Of a stretch of DNA of 47,353 nt, positions 33,215-45,011 are shown piece after piece; the first letter of the stretch is position 1; each line of letters opens with the position of its first letter. The stretch covers positions 388,948 to 436,300 of the forward strand of contig PJRA01000508.1 of the NCBI GenBank assembly GCA_016987375.1, in the 5' to 3' direction. Source of the DNA: Brachionus koreanus (taxonomy: Eukaryota; Rotifera; Eurotatoria; Ploima; Brachionidae). A model generated the notes under the pieces. The model did not search any database. It was not told where the DNA came from and was given only the letters and a program-made list of their open reading frames with translations. The position numbers and the translations under genes are program-made.

Positions 33215-35984
33215 TTAATAATAAATCTCTTTCCAATCCCATTTTTGACTTAAATTGGAATCATCGCACTCTTCAAGCTTTAAATTTGAGCCATCTGTAG
33301 TCAAACAAGTTTTTTCCTTCGAACTCTTAATTGTTTTTTTGTCCTAGAAATAAAATTTAAAATAAAAAATTTTACCAAAAAGCTTATCTATTTTGATAAA
33401 AATTTACCAAATCATATTGCCATTCTCCAGTTGGATTCCAAACACCCTCATAGTTAAGGCAAAATTTTTTCTTAACAATACTTCTGTCACTTACAAAGCA
33501 ATGTTCACCTGAGGATAACTCTCCTTCAACATTCAATCTGAACAACTTGAATGAAATAATAAAATTAAATTTTATTTTTCATTTTAATACTTCTCCATGA
33601 CATCGGCTGATTCTCAACGGTTGACCAAAATCAATCGACCATCCGCTCAGACAAACTCTATGTTTTGCATTTTTACACTGTCATGGAGAATTAAAAGAAA
33701 AAAAATTAATTACTTGGTTTCCAAGCTGATGATGACAACCTGAAACGCCGATTGGCTGACCAAAACCAGCACCTCTTACATCTAAACAGACTTTATGCTG
33801 TACATTTTGACACTTAATCGACGTTTTTGAATTTGTCTTCATCCAAATTAGATAATAAAGCTTACCTCGCCCCAGACTTTATTTTTTGGAGGCAGCGGAA
33901 ATTTCTTAGGCAAATCATAGGCTATATTTTCCATGAACCATTTAAACGATTTGCACTGTAATTTCTCTCTAATTGCCAATTGTTCTGATATATCTCCAAA
34001 GTCTAATCTTTTTATTTGAGGCTCTCTGATGTAATAATACTCTTTGTACTCGTCCATCCACGTCTCAGCGAGTCTCATATGGTTAATGCTTGTCTGATGC
34101 GGATTACCATCTGGAGGATGGACAGATTCAGTCCTAGGACCTCGGTATATATGAGCTACATGAGAACAAGGAACCCATTCAACCATACCACCACATTGCC
34201 ATACTTTAAATGAAAGTTCGTACTGCTCACCACCCCAAATTTTGATGCCCGGATCATAGCCTCCTAATTCAAAGAACCATTTTTTATCTATTGCCAAGAG
34301 ACCACCGGCATGAGTAGGAGACCTTTATTTTATTTGATTTATTTTCGTTTTATTTTTAAATTTAAGTGTCATTAAAAGCCTGAAATTGCTTACCAATAAG
34401 GCTCTGAATAATGCTTGTGCATTTTAGACTCTTTTTCAGGCACTTGAGTTTCTTTGTATAAAAATCCCCATTCCCAAATACCGCGGTTAAGTGCACCGCC
34501 ATAAATATCAGTATGCTCAAGCGTATTCCAATCTATTCCGTCTACAATTGGAACTGCGAGAGTTTTTCTAAAAAAAATTAGTTCTCTCAAAACTTAAATT
34601 AAATCTTAACCAAAAACCGGATTTTTATACAAAAATGAACTCATGTGTTTTACTTAATTAGAATATAATTACCCATAAGGATCAGAGAATTTTTTGCCTG
34701 TTTTTTCTTCAAATGGCGGCAAAGCCATTTCTTTGTACAAAAATCCCCATTCGAAAACGCCAATGTAGCGCGTATTCTCTCTATAAACTGATTTATGCTC
34801 TAAATTTTGCCAACTTATCTTATCAACTATGGGTACTGCTACAATTTTTCTAAGAAAATAAAATTTTATTTAAAATAAGTTGAGCGAGAAAAATTTTAGC
34901 CAACATGGTCTAAAAATCAAACCAGAAATGACACCCGAGTTCAAATAAAATCTCAAATTACAGAGTAGGTTCAGAAGCGTATTTTTTTTTAGAAAAATCT
35001 TTACTTGAAATTTCCATTTCTTTATATAAAAATCCCCATTCCCAAATACCAACCATTTTGGTATCACTATTATAGCCTTGATGTTCTAAATTATCCCATT
35101 TAATTCCATCTACTATGGGAACAGCTAAAATTTTTCTTCAATTAATTTTTTGTTACGGTTTTTGGTTACATAAAGCAATTAGATTTAACTTACCTATTTA
35201 CAGCTATTCTGGTCAACAAAGGTGGTAACCAATTTGCAACACATTCACAATGTGCGTCTAAGATTACAATTACATCACCAGACGCCATCTCAGCACCAAT
35301 AACTCTAGCACGAACAAGACCCTCACGTTTGGTTGTTCTCGTCAATTTAACTTTTCCATTAAATCTAGTAATATAAGTTTCCAATTTTTCTTTCAAATGC
35401 TCTTTATTGCTGTAATCATCTACTAAAATTATATCAGCTAATAATTCAGGAGGGCTTGTGTTAATTACACTGTGAACGGTTCTCATCAATGTGGACCAAC
35501 CTTCGTTGACAAAAACTATAACAACACTAGCTTTGGGGAGCTTTGATAATTCTGGATAATGCCAATATTTACACTCAGCAGGACGAGTATCTTTTATTCG
35601 TCGGTCAAGCGAAATTTTATCACTAGCAACCATGTTAAAGCCAAACTCGCGTACAGTCCTTTCAGCGGCACTTTTTTCTTCAGGAGCTAAATTGACCCCA
35701 ACACCTCCTTCTCCTGGCCCTGTCCTTGGCTCTAAAACTGGTTCATAGTTGCCAAGCACGCCCTCTTTGAAAATAGCAATGTTTTCTGGATTCTCTCCAT
35801 ATCTGTTTGGAAGCTGACCGTTGTTTTCAACTAGGCGCTTGTGGTCAATATTCCTGGGATGATCATTAAAATCACTTATGTCCGTAGATGAATCATATAA
35901 GTTAAAAAATGATGGCAGAATAAAAAAAACAACAAAAAACAGAGCGACTAGTTTCGCTATAAAAGAATATCTTAGTCGAACCAT
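33215..35984 (-). CDS. GALNT7: polypeptide N-acetylgalactosaminyltransferase 7
   Basis: Constant exons on the minus strand are 35194-35984, 33866-34322, 33714-33812, 33591-33677, 33408-33545 and 33215-33343, plus one of three alternative second exons, giving 624-625 aa (human about 657). The enzyme is a Golgi type II membrane protein that adds GalNAc to Ser/Thr, preferring already glycosylated peptides. Visible: a signal anchor at about 11-27 (LVALFFVVFFILPSFF); the GALNT7-type GEGGVG and EFGFNMVASDKISLDR blocks; the metal-binding DxH (LDAHCE); THAGGLLAIDKKWFFELGGYD; WGGEQYE (usual GGEN changed to GGEQ); the GALNT7-like FKWFMENIAYDLP..FPLPPKN; and a C-terminal ricin-type lectin domain in the last four exons (CLDVRGAGFGQP, CLSGWSIDFGQP, QKWDW). 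It lies head-to-head with FAU. Confidence 0.94.
34394..35135 (-). repeat. three tandem alternative exons of GALNT7
   Basis: Exons 34962-35135 (174 nt), 34673-34849 (177 nt) and 34394-34567 (174 nt) encode versions of the same 58-59 residues. Each opens with K-(I/T)-(L/V)-A-V-P-I-V-D, has W..LEH, then EWGFLYKE, and ends in E/D-P. Each has the same acceptor phase, so exon 1 (..AG) plus A gives Arg, and the same donor phase. Each can therefore join directly to the common exon at 34322, which starts SPTHAGG. Two copies in one transcript would keep the frame but duplicate part of the catalytic domain, so mutually exclusive use is expected. Confidence 0.88.
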
Positions 35985-36381
35985 TCAGAGCATAAAATTT
36001 TTGTTTCGCTTTAAGTTAAGTGACGAAAACAATTTGCATGAAAAAAGTAAAGAAAATTTTAAATTATTTTCAATTAATGACACGAAGTATTTGACGTGTC
36101 TTTTCAAATTGAGTTTAAGTTAATTTTTTTTTATCTAGCAAGAAAATTTAATTTTTTTTTCTAATTAATTAATGCGGGTGCAATTTGCACGTTTGTGTAA
36201 ATACCAAATTGAAATTGGACTAGTATATGTGTAGAGATAGAAGGCATATGAGGTCTAGGACGCATGTAATTTCTCTCAGTGTTGCAATAGCATGCTTTAA
36301 AACAATTTTTTTTTGAAAAAAAATTCTCTCTAAAATAAATTATATTAAGAAATTAATTGATTTTTAGAAAAAGCTGTAATC
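35985..36381. promoter_or_regulatory. shared promoter region between GALNT7 and FAU
   Basis: 397 bp separate the two divergent start codons, so the region must hold both promoters. On the FAU side a TTTTTAG acceptor-like motif ends at 36367, 14 bp before the ATG. It suggests either a 5'UTR intron or a trans-splice site. No specific factor sites recognised. Confidence 0.5.
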
Positions 36382-36807
36382 ATGCAATTGATTGTTCGTG
36401 GTAACGAAATCAAAGCTGTCGAGTGCGACAACTTGCAACAAGTATCGCAATTAAAGCTCGCCATTGCAAAGACATTCAATATTAACAATGTCAATTCTAT
36501 GAATTTGTACTTGAACGGCCAACCAATGCAAGATGAGCAAATCTTGGCTAACTATGGTCTATTCGAGACTGCTGCTATTGATATGGATTTCGGTCTTGCT
36601 GGTGGTAAAGTTCACGGTTCGTTGGCTCGTGCTGGTAAAGTAAGAGGTCAAACACCTAAAGTAGCCAAGCAAGAAGATAAGAAAAAACCAAAAACCGGAC
36701 GTGCCAAAAGACGTATTCAATATAATCGTCGTTTTGTAAATGTTGTTGCTGGTCCAGGTGGAAGACGAAAGGGACCAAATGCCGGAGCAGGTGTTCAATC
36801 GTCATAA
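36382..36807 (+). CDS. FAU: FUBI-ribosomal protein eS30 fusion precursor
   Basis: A single-exon coding region of 141 aa. Residues 1-74 are the ubiquitin-like FUBI moiety, ending in the diglycine of FGLAGG, where proteases cut. The rest is ribosomal protein eS30 of the small subunit: [38 protein letters not shown] and the closing GRRKGPNA. Its codon choice is visibly less AT-biased than that of neighbouring genes, as expected for a highly expressed ribosomal gene. The C-terminal AGAGVQSS is slightly extended relative to vertebrates. Confidence 0.98.
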   Translation: MQLIVRGNEIKAVECDNLQQVSQLKLAIAKTFNINNVNSMNLYLNGQPMQDEQILANYGLFETAAIDMDFGLAGGKVHGSLARAGKVRGQTPKVAKQEDKKKPKTGRAKRRIQYNRRFVNVVAGPGGRRKGPNAGAGVQSS

Positions 36808-39800
36808 AGCTGAAATATAAAAAAATAACAAAATTATTTTTTGTTTTTTTATATTTAAGTAAAAAATAAATTTAAAAAAAAATTAAAATTTTTTATTTTT
36901 ATTAAAATTTATGATTAACTGAAGCAAAATAAAATATGCGGAAAAAAATATGAAATTTTCAATTAATCAATAATTTTAAGCTTTTGTTTATTTTTTATAA
37001 GAACAAGTTCATTTTGATTAGATAATATTTTTTTTTAAATCAATAGATTTAACTTATTAATAAACTTTTGGTAAAAATTTAAATCAAGAGAATTCAATTT
37101 AAAAAAATTAGTTATTTATTTTAGTTTATTTATTTATTTTCTAAACCGAGCTAGAGCTTTTTCAGAATAAAATATAAGATAAAATCTAAATTAAGTTTAA
37201 TTATTCAAATTTAAATAAAAAGAAAATTAAATTGAAATATGTTACATTGTCATTTGTTTACAAAGTTGAAGTTCCAAGCAAAAAAAAGAATAAATACTTA
37301 AGCAGCAAATCCACAATAGAGTCGGATATTCGGTATGTCTTGATTCGAAGCCATTTTTTTATTATTCCGCCAGTCTGATGGCTCTGACGACCATTGGAAT
37401 AGAATGACTCAGTGCTGACCTAACACATCTCTCACTCAACTCAAAAAGTCCTTATGAGATTATTAGTAATTTAATTTCATCAGAGGTTTCGTGATGCATC
37501 ATGTTGGAGGGAGTATCATATTTTAATTTGAGGATAGATCTGACTTTTCTGAATAATCTGTATTTTCTCATTATTTTCTGAAAATTCAAGCAAGATAAAG
37601 AATAGTCTTAGTTTGATCCGACTATAGAATTAAATAAATTTCGTACAATATTTAGACTAGGACGTTCTAGTTGACCATTTAATTTAGAATCAAATTAAAT
37701 AACTAAAAACCTAATTTATTTTTGACTCTAGATTCTATTTCCTTAATTTTAATTTTAAAGGTTAAAATTATCACTTTCTTTCTTATACATGGAAAAGAAT
37801 AGTGTACATGACTTTCCAACTGATATCTTTCTAAACCTGATATCTTCATTTCTCACTTAATAAACTATTGGTCTAGTTCCTTGAAGTATTTATTAATCTT
37901 ATTTTCTAAGTTCCTTTTTTTGCTGTAAAAGAAGAATGTAACTAAATTGTCTGCAAAAAAACAGAGAGTATTCATTATTTGTTTTATTTTATTAAAGTTA
38001 ATTAAATTTTCATAATTTCAAGTACTTTTTTATTTTTTTAATTGAAAAACATTAAAACTTTGTATATATTAAACAAGTCTATTAGCTCTAAGCTCGACCA
38101 GCTTTACAATAAATAATATAACTCTCAATTTTCAGGTTTTTATTGGGGATAATAACACATTTTTTGATAAAAAGTTTCATGGTAATTGTAACACATTTTG
38201 TATTTAACAATATTTTTAATGATCGCTTTACAAGGCGACCAAAAATTGTGCGATCAAAATTGCATGAACAATGATCAGAGCAAACAGAACCTAAGCTGAT
38301 CTAAAAAAATTTGTCTTTTTAAATTTGAAGTCAATATTTAGGTAACACAAAACAATTTGATTTTTAGCTAAAAATTATTTCATTGTTAAATTTTTTCTAA
38401 TTAAAGATTGTTTTAATAGAAAAACAAGTTTTTTAAGATTTCATAGGTGGTTTCTTGGTCCTATTGAAGAAAAGTAAACCTGAATTACTCAAAGAAGCTA
38501 TTTAAAATCTAGTGATGTTGGTCGACCAAAAACAGATCAATCGTTTTTTATTCATTAAAGTGATGTTTAGTATCAAAAAGTTGCCCAATTTTAATTTATC
38601 AAAGATAGAATATTTTTTTTTAATTTGCATTGAATTATAAGTTTATTTTAATATTTTGAATTTAAAGTTCTCCTAATTTTGTTTTCTATTTTTTTAATAT
38701 GAAGCAGAAACATATTTAATTTAATATTATTCATTTTTTTCTCTTATCTATTAAACATTATGTTTTAACTTTTAACTTCTATATTTAATTTTATTTACAT
38801 TTTACCACTCCACGAACATCTAGAAATTTTGGTTTTGGGTTAACTGTCAGAAAAAAAATTTAAAGTCTATTTTCAAAATCAAAATTGAAAATTTCCGTAT
38901 TTAGTTTGTTTCCCGGATCATATATTTTCAACATCTTAAAATTTGAAACTTCTATTTTTTTTAGGAGTCATTAAAACCCAGTTTTAGAGTTGTACCTAAA
39001 ACACGGATCTGAATCAAAAAAAAATTATTTTTAAAAAAATATTTATTAACGAAGAAAAAATTTTAAAAAATTTACTAGTTTAAACTTTGTTTCGTCTCGC
39101 GCTTATCAAATGTTCTCTTTGAAAAAATAATTTGTTTTTGAATTTTCAAAACAATCTTTTTAAAAAATGTGTTCATATTTTGAAAAATCAATATTTAATG
39201 CATCATACAGAACATCTTCTGGTAATTTAATAACTCACATTTCTTCTTTTAAATTGAATATTGAAATATTGTTTATGTAAAATTTTCATTTTAATATTTT
39301 TTTTTTATTCCAAGACAACCCAGTTTTTGGGGTTTTTCGATAGTTAACCGATCTGATCTCTTGTATCATCATTTAATGTATTAATATTTTCTTATTAATA
39401 ATAAATTTTTATAAAAGAATATTTAGATTTAGATTTAAATTTAAATTTATTCTGCATTAAATTAAATAAAGTCTGAAAATCTTTTAAAAATTCTTAAGTA
39501 TCTAAACTGAATCATTTTTAAAATATTAACTTGATTTTTTTTATAAAAAAAAAATGAAATAACTGAAAAATATTTAACTCTTAAAATTACAACTAATAAT
39601 TAGACTTATCTCTAAGCCGATAATTATATTTTTATTTTGCTAACAAACGATAATGCTTGTTCGAAAACAATACTTAATTATTATGTTTTCTAATAGTCTA
39701 ACTCTAACCAGTGCATCAGCTGAAAAATTACAGATTAAGTATGCTTTGAATAGCTTTGTTTTCATAAGGTATAATTAAGTGACAATTTAAAACATTGTTT

Positions 39801-40133
39801 TTATTTTGTATTTTTTTGACATGGTTGCATAATATTCATATTTTAGGCCTTAATTATACAAGACTTGATTTCGTCCAACTGAGTTGAAATTTTCAAATGT
39901 TATTAAAATAGATTATTTCAATGCTCAGCTTCGAGAGGGGATAATTGTTGTGATAAAGACTAAATGTCTACAATTAAACAATTAAACAAATTTGCTGTCT
40001 ATATTTAAATATTAGATAAGAATTTTTGTCTTTATAAGCAAGTTTAAATTTAGACAGCAAATATTTAATTTTTGTCGTGGTCAAGATTAATTATTTCAAT
40101 ACCGGTGAATATATAATCTTTTTTTATTTTAAA
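36808..40133. other. 3.3-kb intergenic region
   Basis: Mostly AT-rich filler. A patch at about 37310-37500 is clearly less AT-rich but has no sustained frame on either strand. Short broken frames near 38210-38540 contain RRPKIVR and VGRPKTDQ, which could be remains of a Tc1/mariner-like transposase; this is weak. An imperfect inverted repeat (39991-40009 with 40043-40061, one mismatch in 19) lies just upstream of the SMAD-like gene. Confidence 0.4.
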
Positions 40134-40863
40134 ATGTTACGATCATTTCACATGGCTTTGTCCAAAAAAGGTAATTATCAAAAATTTTTTTATCATTATA
40201 AAGTTATAATATTACTAGACTCAGATGAATGTCAAAATTTGATTGAAAAATCACATTTTCTAACAAACGAAATCCAATTTTCAGGTAACTTAATTTAATT
40301 ATGAAATATTCGTTTTCTTAAGCAAATATTTTAAATAAGTGAAGGAAAAAATTCATGCACATAAATATCTAAGATGGTGTACAATCATCTATTGGGAATA
40401 TGGTTGCTTATCAAGCAAACAATTTCACGTATTTAATGACAAACTTTGGGTGTATCAAGAGAATGAAGCTGCTAATAACACGCTAAATTTATGCCTTAAA
40501 AATAATCAAAAATATAGTGAAAACTCTGAACTGATTAAAACTAGAGAGTTAATACGCAATGGAATTTTGATTAAATTAAAGAATTGTCAAGTTTTAATTG
40601 AAAACAAATGTGATGCGTCAGTTTATTGGATTAGACCAAGTTCAAAGGCAGACTTTATTAATTTTCGACCTAATGAGATAAAAAAAGGTCATTCAATGCA
40701 AGTTTTTAATTTGAAAAATTTAGATAATGATAATTACTATATGAATTCAAATGTGGTTAATCTCAGCTTTGTAAAAGAATGGGGTTCAAGAAAAAAAAGA
40801 AAATCAATCGAGTTTTGTCCATGCTGGATCAGCATTAATTTTAATAAAAATTTTTATTTTTAA
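40134..40863 (+). CDS. inhibitory-SMAD-like protein with MH2 domain only
   Basis: Exons 40134-40284 and 40340-40863, with a 55-bp intron in phase 1, give 224 aa. The C-terminal 170 residues are a divergent MH2 domain: WCTIIYWEY, LIRNGILIKL, a KKGHSMQVFNL block like GYSIKVFDF, and SFVKEWGSRK...EFCPCWISI, matching the inhibitory SMAD6/7 end (AKGWG...SCPCWLEI). There is no C-terminal SSxS phosphorylation tail, also as in inhibitory SMADs, which damp TGF-beta/BMP receptor signalling. The first 50 residues contain no MH1 domain. An in-frame ATG at 40077 is a possible longer start; I chose 40134 because MLRSFHMALSKK is weakly like the MFRSKRS start of SMAD6/7. Upstream exons cannot be excluded. Confidence 0.72.
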
Positions 40864-42541
40864 TTATCAAAATAAAGTTATTAATTTTTGAGTTATTTTT
40901 ATTCTTCTGGAAAAATGCTTATCAATCAATTACTAACTGAGTAAATGAAAATTTACTTATTAAAAATAAAATATTTAAAAAGAAAAATGATTCGTGAAAA
41001 TTTAATGTTTAACAAACACAAACCAAGACTTTGAAGTAGTAAATAATATCAGATGGAACATTTTTGAGCAATTTAATAAAGAAGCTTTTACTGACTAGAT
41101 GTTAAATATACTAGATGATAAATGTAGTACATGGTTTTTCAAGTATTTTTCAAGTATTACAAACATGTGATGGGAATTTCAATTCATTAAAAATACTTCA
41201 AAACTCTACCACCTGCAAAATATGTTCTAACTAGAGAAAAACGTAAAAGAATAAGACCAGAAAGGCGACAAAAGCACTTCTCAAAGTTAAACATTGTCCA
41301 GTACTTATAATTTTTTTGGAATCTTTACTAAAATATTAAATATTTAAATAAATAGACATAAAAATATTAAAATTAATTTTATTCATTATATTCATTTTAA
41401 TTTCAATCAGTTAAAAGATAAAAAAAAAGTTATGCTGGAATTCACAATTAAAAAGTTTTAGACGAAATTTGAATTTCTGCAATCTTTAACGATAATTTAT
41501 AAGCTGACATTTGAAAATTTTAATTTAATTAGAGAAGTTTAAGTCAACACTTCAGACTCAAATAATTGTCATTTTCTAATATTTTATTTTATTAAAAATT
41601 ATAAAATTAATTAATGTTATTTTTTTATATTATAATTTGGAGTGTTCCCAGGTTGGTTCTAATGGCTTGCAAATTGCTATTTAAATTTTTCTATAAAAAA
41701 AAGAAAAAAATATTTATGTACAATTGATGAGTTTAGTGAAAGTATGTATAGTTGTTTCAAATATTTAATTTGAGTTAGTAATATAGAATAAACTTTTTAA
41801 AAAATTATTTTCCAACCTAATCTAAATAATATTTTAAATTTATTATTAAAAGCTCTTTTTTCTGTTTTAATTGAAATTTTAGACGCAAAAAAAATATCCA
41901 AATGTTTATTCTATTTTAATTAAACTAATTTTTAGCATTTTTCCCCTTTTAAAAGTTAAATTGCAAATTTATTTTAAATTTTTCTTTGTTAAAAAACGAT
42001 GTTTAAAAAATACATAAAAGAAAATGATAAAAGCATCTTATGAGAAATTATTCGTTGAATTTATTTTTAGATTCAGACAAATTTACCAATTTATAATATG
42101 GCTTAAAAAATTTTATAATGACAATAAGTTCGTGTATAGAATTCAAAAAAAGCGCTATATTAAAGCTAGAAATTAATTAGTGAATTCTTTAGTGATATAG
42201 CTTTTACTTTTGCATATCACGCATTTGTTTAAATGAGAGACAAAGTGATGAATTTAAGAGTTAATTTGAATTTGAAAACATCAAGCTTCTTCTAAATTAT
42301 TTTAAATTGAATTTGAAGAATAAAGTTTAAACATAGTTGAAAAACAGATACTTAAAATTACACAATTCTATTACAAATTTTAATAAAATATTTCAAAAAA
42401 CTAATCTTTAAGTTCCTTGATCAGAGTTTAAGCATTTTTTAGGATTATTTGCAATTATTTTAGCTAGTACTTATAAGCACGCATAAGTATAATTAAAATC
42501 ATAAACATATAATTCTAGATATTTTAGGAAGCTTTAAAAAA
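40864..42541. other. 1.7-kb intergenic region
   Basis: AT-rich. A short basic frame near 41218-41310 (KYVLTREKRKRIRPERRQKH) has coding-like composition but no start and no partner exon I can defend. Nothing else seen. The acceptor-like ATTTTAG at 42521-42527 marks the 5' boundary of the next gene. Confidence 0.4.
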
Positions 42542-43230
42542 ATGGGTGGAAAAGGATCAAAGTCAAACAAGAAAAAAAATCCCGCCGAGCTAACCGAACA
42601 AGAAATACAACTTTTGTTAAATAATACTAATTTTACACGGGAAGAAATAACCAAGTGGCATGAAGGTATTTAATTTTTTTTTGAGGAAATTTTTTAATTT
42701 TTTTTTAAATTAAAGGATTTATCAAAGACTGTCCGAAAGGTCAGTTGAACAAAAAGCAATTTATTGAAGCCTACCAAGCGTTTTACCCACAAGGCAAAGC
42801 CGATAAATTTTGTAGTCATGTATTTAAAGTATTTGATTCGGACAACAGTGGTCAAATTGATTTCACTGAGTTTTTAATAGCAATTTCAGTCACTGCACAA
42901 GGTGATGCCAAGAAAAAAATTTCAATGGCATTTAAAATGTAGATTTTACCTTTGTTTTCAAAACAAACAATAAAAATTTATATTTAATTCAGGTATGACG
43001 TTGATAAGAATGGTAAAGTTGACAAGAAAGAAATGGAAAAAATAATCGAGGCCATTTATGATTTGTTAGGCGAGGAACACCGAAAAGGAGAAAACTCGCC
43101 ATCAGAACGAGTCAAGACTATAATGAGCAAATTGGACAAAGATCAAAATGGATACTTGACGGAAGATGAATTTGTTTCCGGTTGTCTAGAAGACGCTGTT
43201 TTAAGATCTATGCTTGCCCCAAATGCTTGA
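42542..43230 (+). CDS. neuronal calcium sensor family EF-hand protein
   Basis: Exons 42542-42665, 42716-42938 and 42993-43230 give 194 aa, the usual length of the family. The protein starts MGGKGSK, a consensus N-myristoylation signal giving membrane association with a calcium-myristoyl switch. EF-hand 1 is degenerate (CPKG in the loop), as in all family members. EF2 ([12 protein letters not shown]), EF3 ([12 protein letters not shown]) and EF4 ([12 protein letters not shown]) have complete calcium ligands. [20 protein letters not shown] matches the FT..EI..WY.GF..DCP.G signature. It may belong to the frequenin or neurocalcin/visinin-like branch; I cannot assign which. An acceptor-like TTTTAG lies 14 bp before the ATG. 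Confidence 0.93.
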
Positions 43231-45011
43231 AATTAGAAAATTTTTGCTTAAATTATTTTTTAATTGTCTAATAAAACTATCTAAATTATGTAGTAACTTC
43301 AGAAATTTTAATTCCGTGTTACCAAGGTAACAAATTTATTAAAACTTGAAAAAATTTAATGATTACTTTATAATTGATTTAAATTGAGTTATTTTCTTTA
43401 AGTTTTCATTTGTTCTAGCAGGTTTTTGTTATTGAATAATATATTGACAAACTCAAGAACGAAAAAAACAATAGAGTCCGTCAATAGTTTTAGTAATTTG
43501 TTTTCATTTGTTGAAAATAAATTGAATCAACTTAGTTAAATGTTAAAAATTTTCTAGCCAAGAGTTAATTTCAGGGCTTTCTTAGGGTTATTTATTCTTG
43601 TTAAATAACCGACAACTTTTATTATTTTTGGAATGATTATAATTAGTCGAACGCTTCAAGAAAAATTTATTTTTTCTTTACTAAATTTTAATTTCACCAT
43701 TTTGAAAATTTTAGTCTTGAAAAGTATGAAAACTTTTTTTTTTTATTTTGCTTAATAAAAGGATATGCAAAAATAATTTCTAAAGCGTTCTATTTTTAAG
43801 TTCTCAATTTTAATTGAGAAACCTTATTAATCCAAGCTTGGATGTTTACTATGTATACCAATACCTGTAATTACTTTTGTAGAACAATAACGCCAAAATA
43901 ATTAAAAAATTTTAGTAAAATTTTATTTAATTTTTTAAAAAGTACACATAGTTGGCATCTTTCACAGAATACATTTTTCAAAAAATCATATACTTTTTTT
44001 TCAAATAAAATCAACTAAAAACGTTTCAAGCTATTGTTTAGCATTTCAATTTTAAATTTTTATCAATTCTATTTTTCAATTTGATAATCATATGATAATT
44101 TTTATTAAATAATTGTAAATAAATATTATAGAAAATTAGAACTAGCACCCGAGCATTCATACTTGACAAAAAAAGCATAAAAGTTCAAATTAAATGGAAT
44201 GCAAAGATTATTTAAAACTTTTTGATACATAATTTTTTTGATTATGAAACAATATTTGATTTTCAGATTTAGACAACCTAATTATTTAGTTTTTATTTGA
44301 AAATAAGGATAATTTGCATGTAAAAAGACAGATTTATTTATTTTTTTCATTTGCTCATTTGATTATAGAAAAATTAAAAAAAAATTATTTTCGGACAAAT
44401 TTCAAATTTTTACCTAAAAGCTAGTTTAGAAAAACTCGAAAATTAAAACAAAAATTCAATTTTTTTACTGATCTTAAATTTTTTTCATTCAAATTATTTG
44501 CTAATATTAAATTTACGACTTGCTAAGCTAAACGGAAGCTTTTATGTAATGAAATAAAATTTCTAATCAAGCTAAATAAGAAAAAATAATTTTTTTATTA
44601 GTTCAATTTACCAAGCTGAAATAAATGGAAGCTAACTAGTAACTAAAATTAGCTTTCAAAAAGCAATGAAAGACTAAATTTTAAGGTTTTTTCGATTATG
44701 ACCCTAAATAAACAAGTGATGTCTAAAGAAACCAAGCAGAATAAAAAGCCAACTTTACCGATTATTTATTCGGTTTTAAAAGCTTAGTGATGACTGAACC
44801 TAATTTAGTCTTTTAATTAAATATTTGTCAATCTAAGTCAACACAACGGATAATGATTTCGAATAAATTTTTAATAATTCAAGCATTTTAAGAATCCAGC
44901 TTAGATTTTTTTAATTCTAGCTCACCTGGAAACTTAGATCGTTTATTAAATTTTTATTGAATTCAAAAAGACTAAAATAATTTTAAAAAATTTTAAGATT
45001 TTAGAAATAAA
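43231..45011. other. 1.8-kb intergenic region with an X-box-like site
   Basis: AT-rich spacer between the calcium sensor and the BTB-NPH3 gene; no gene seen. The one distinct motif is the inverted repeat at 43318-43331, listed separately. It ends in GATTTTAG, 7 bp before the next start codon. Confidence 0.5.
43318..43331. promoter_or_regulatory. X-box-like inverted repeat (RFX-type site)
   Basis: GTTACCAAGGTAAC is a perfect 6-bp inverted repeat with a 2-bp centre and fits the animal RFX X-box (GTNRCC, 0-3 N, RGYAAC). It lies 88 bp after the calcium sensor stop and 1.7 kb before the BTB-NPH3 start. Whether it is used is unknown. Confidence 0.35.

Noticed and set aside
38210..38540. Tc1/mariner-like fragments (RRPKIVR, GRPKTDQ)
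   Set aside because: Too short and broken to call; mentioned only in the spacer description.
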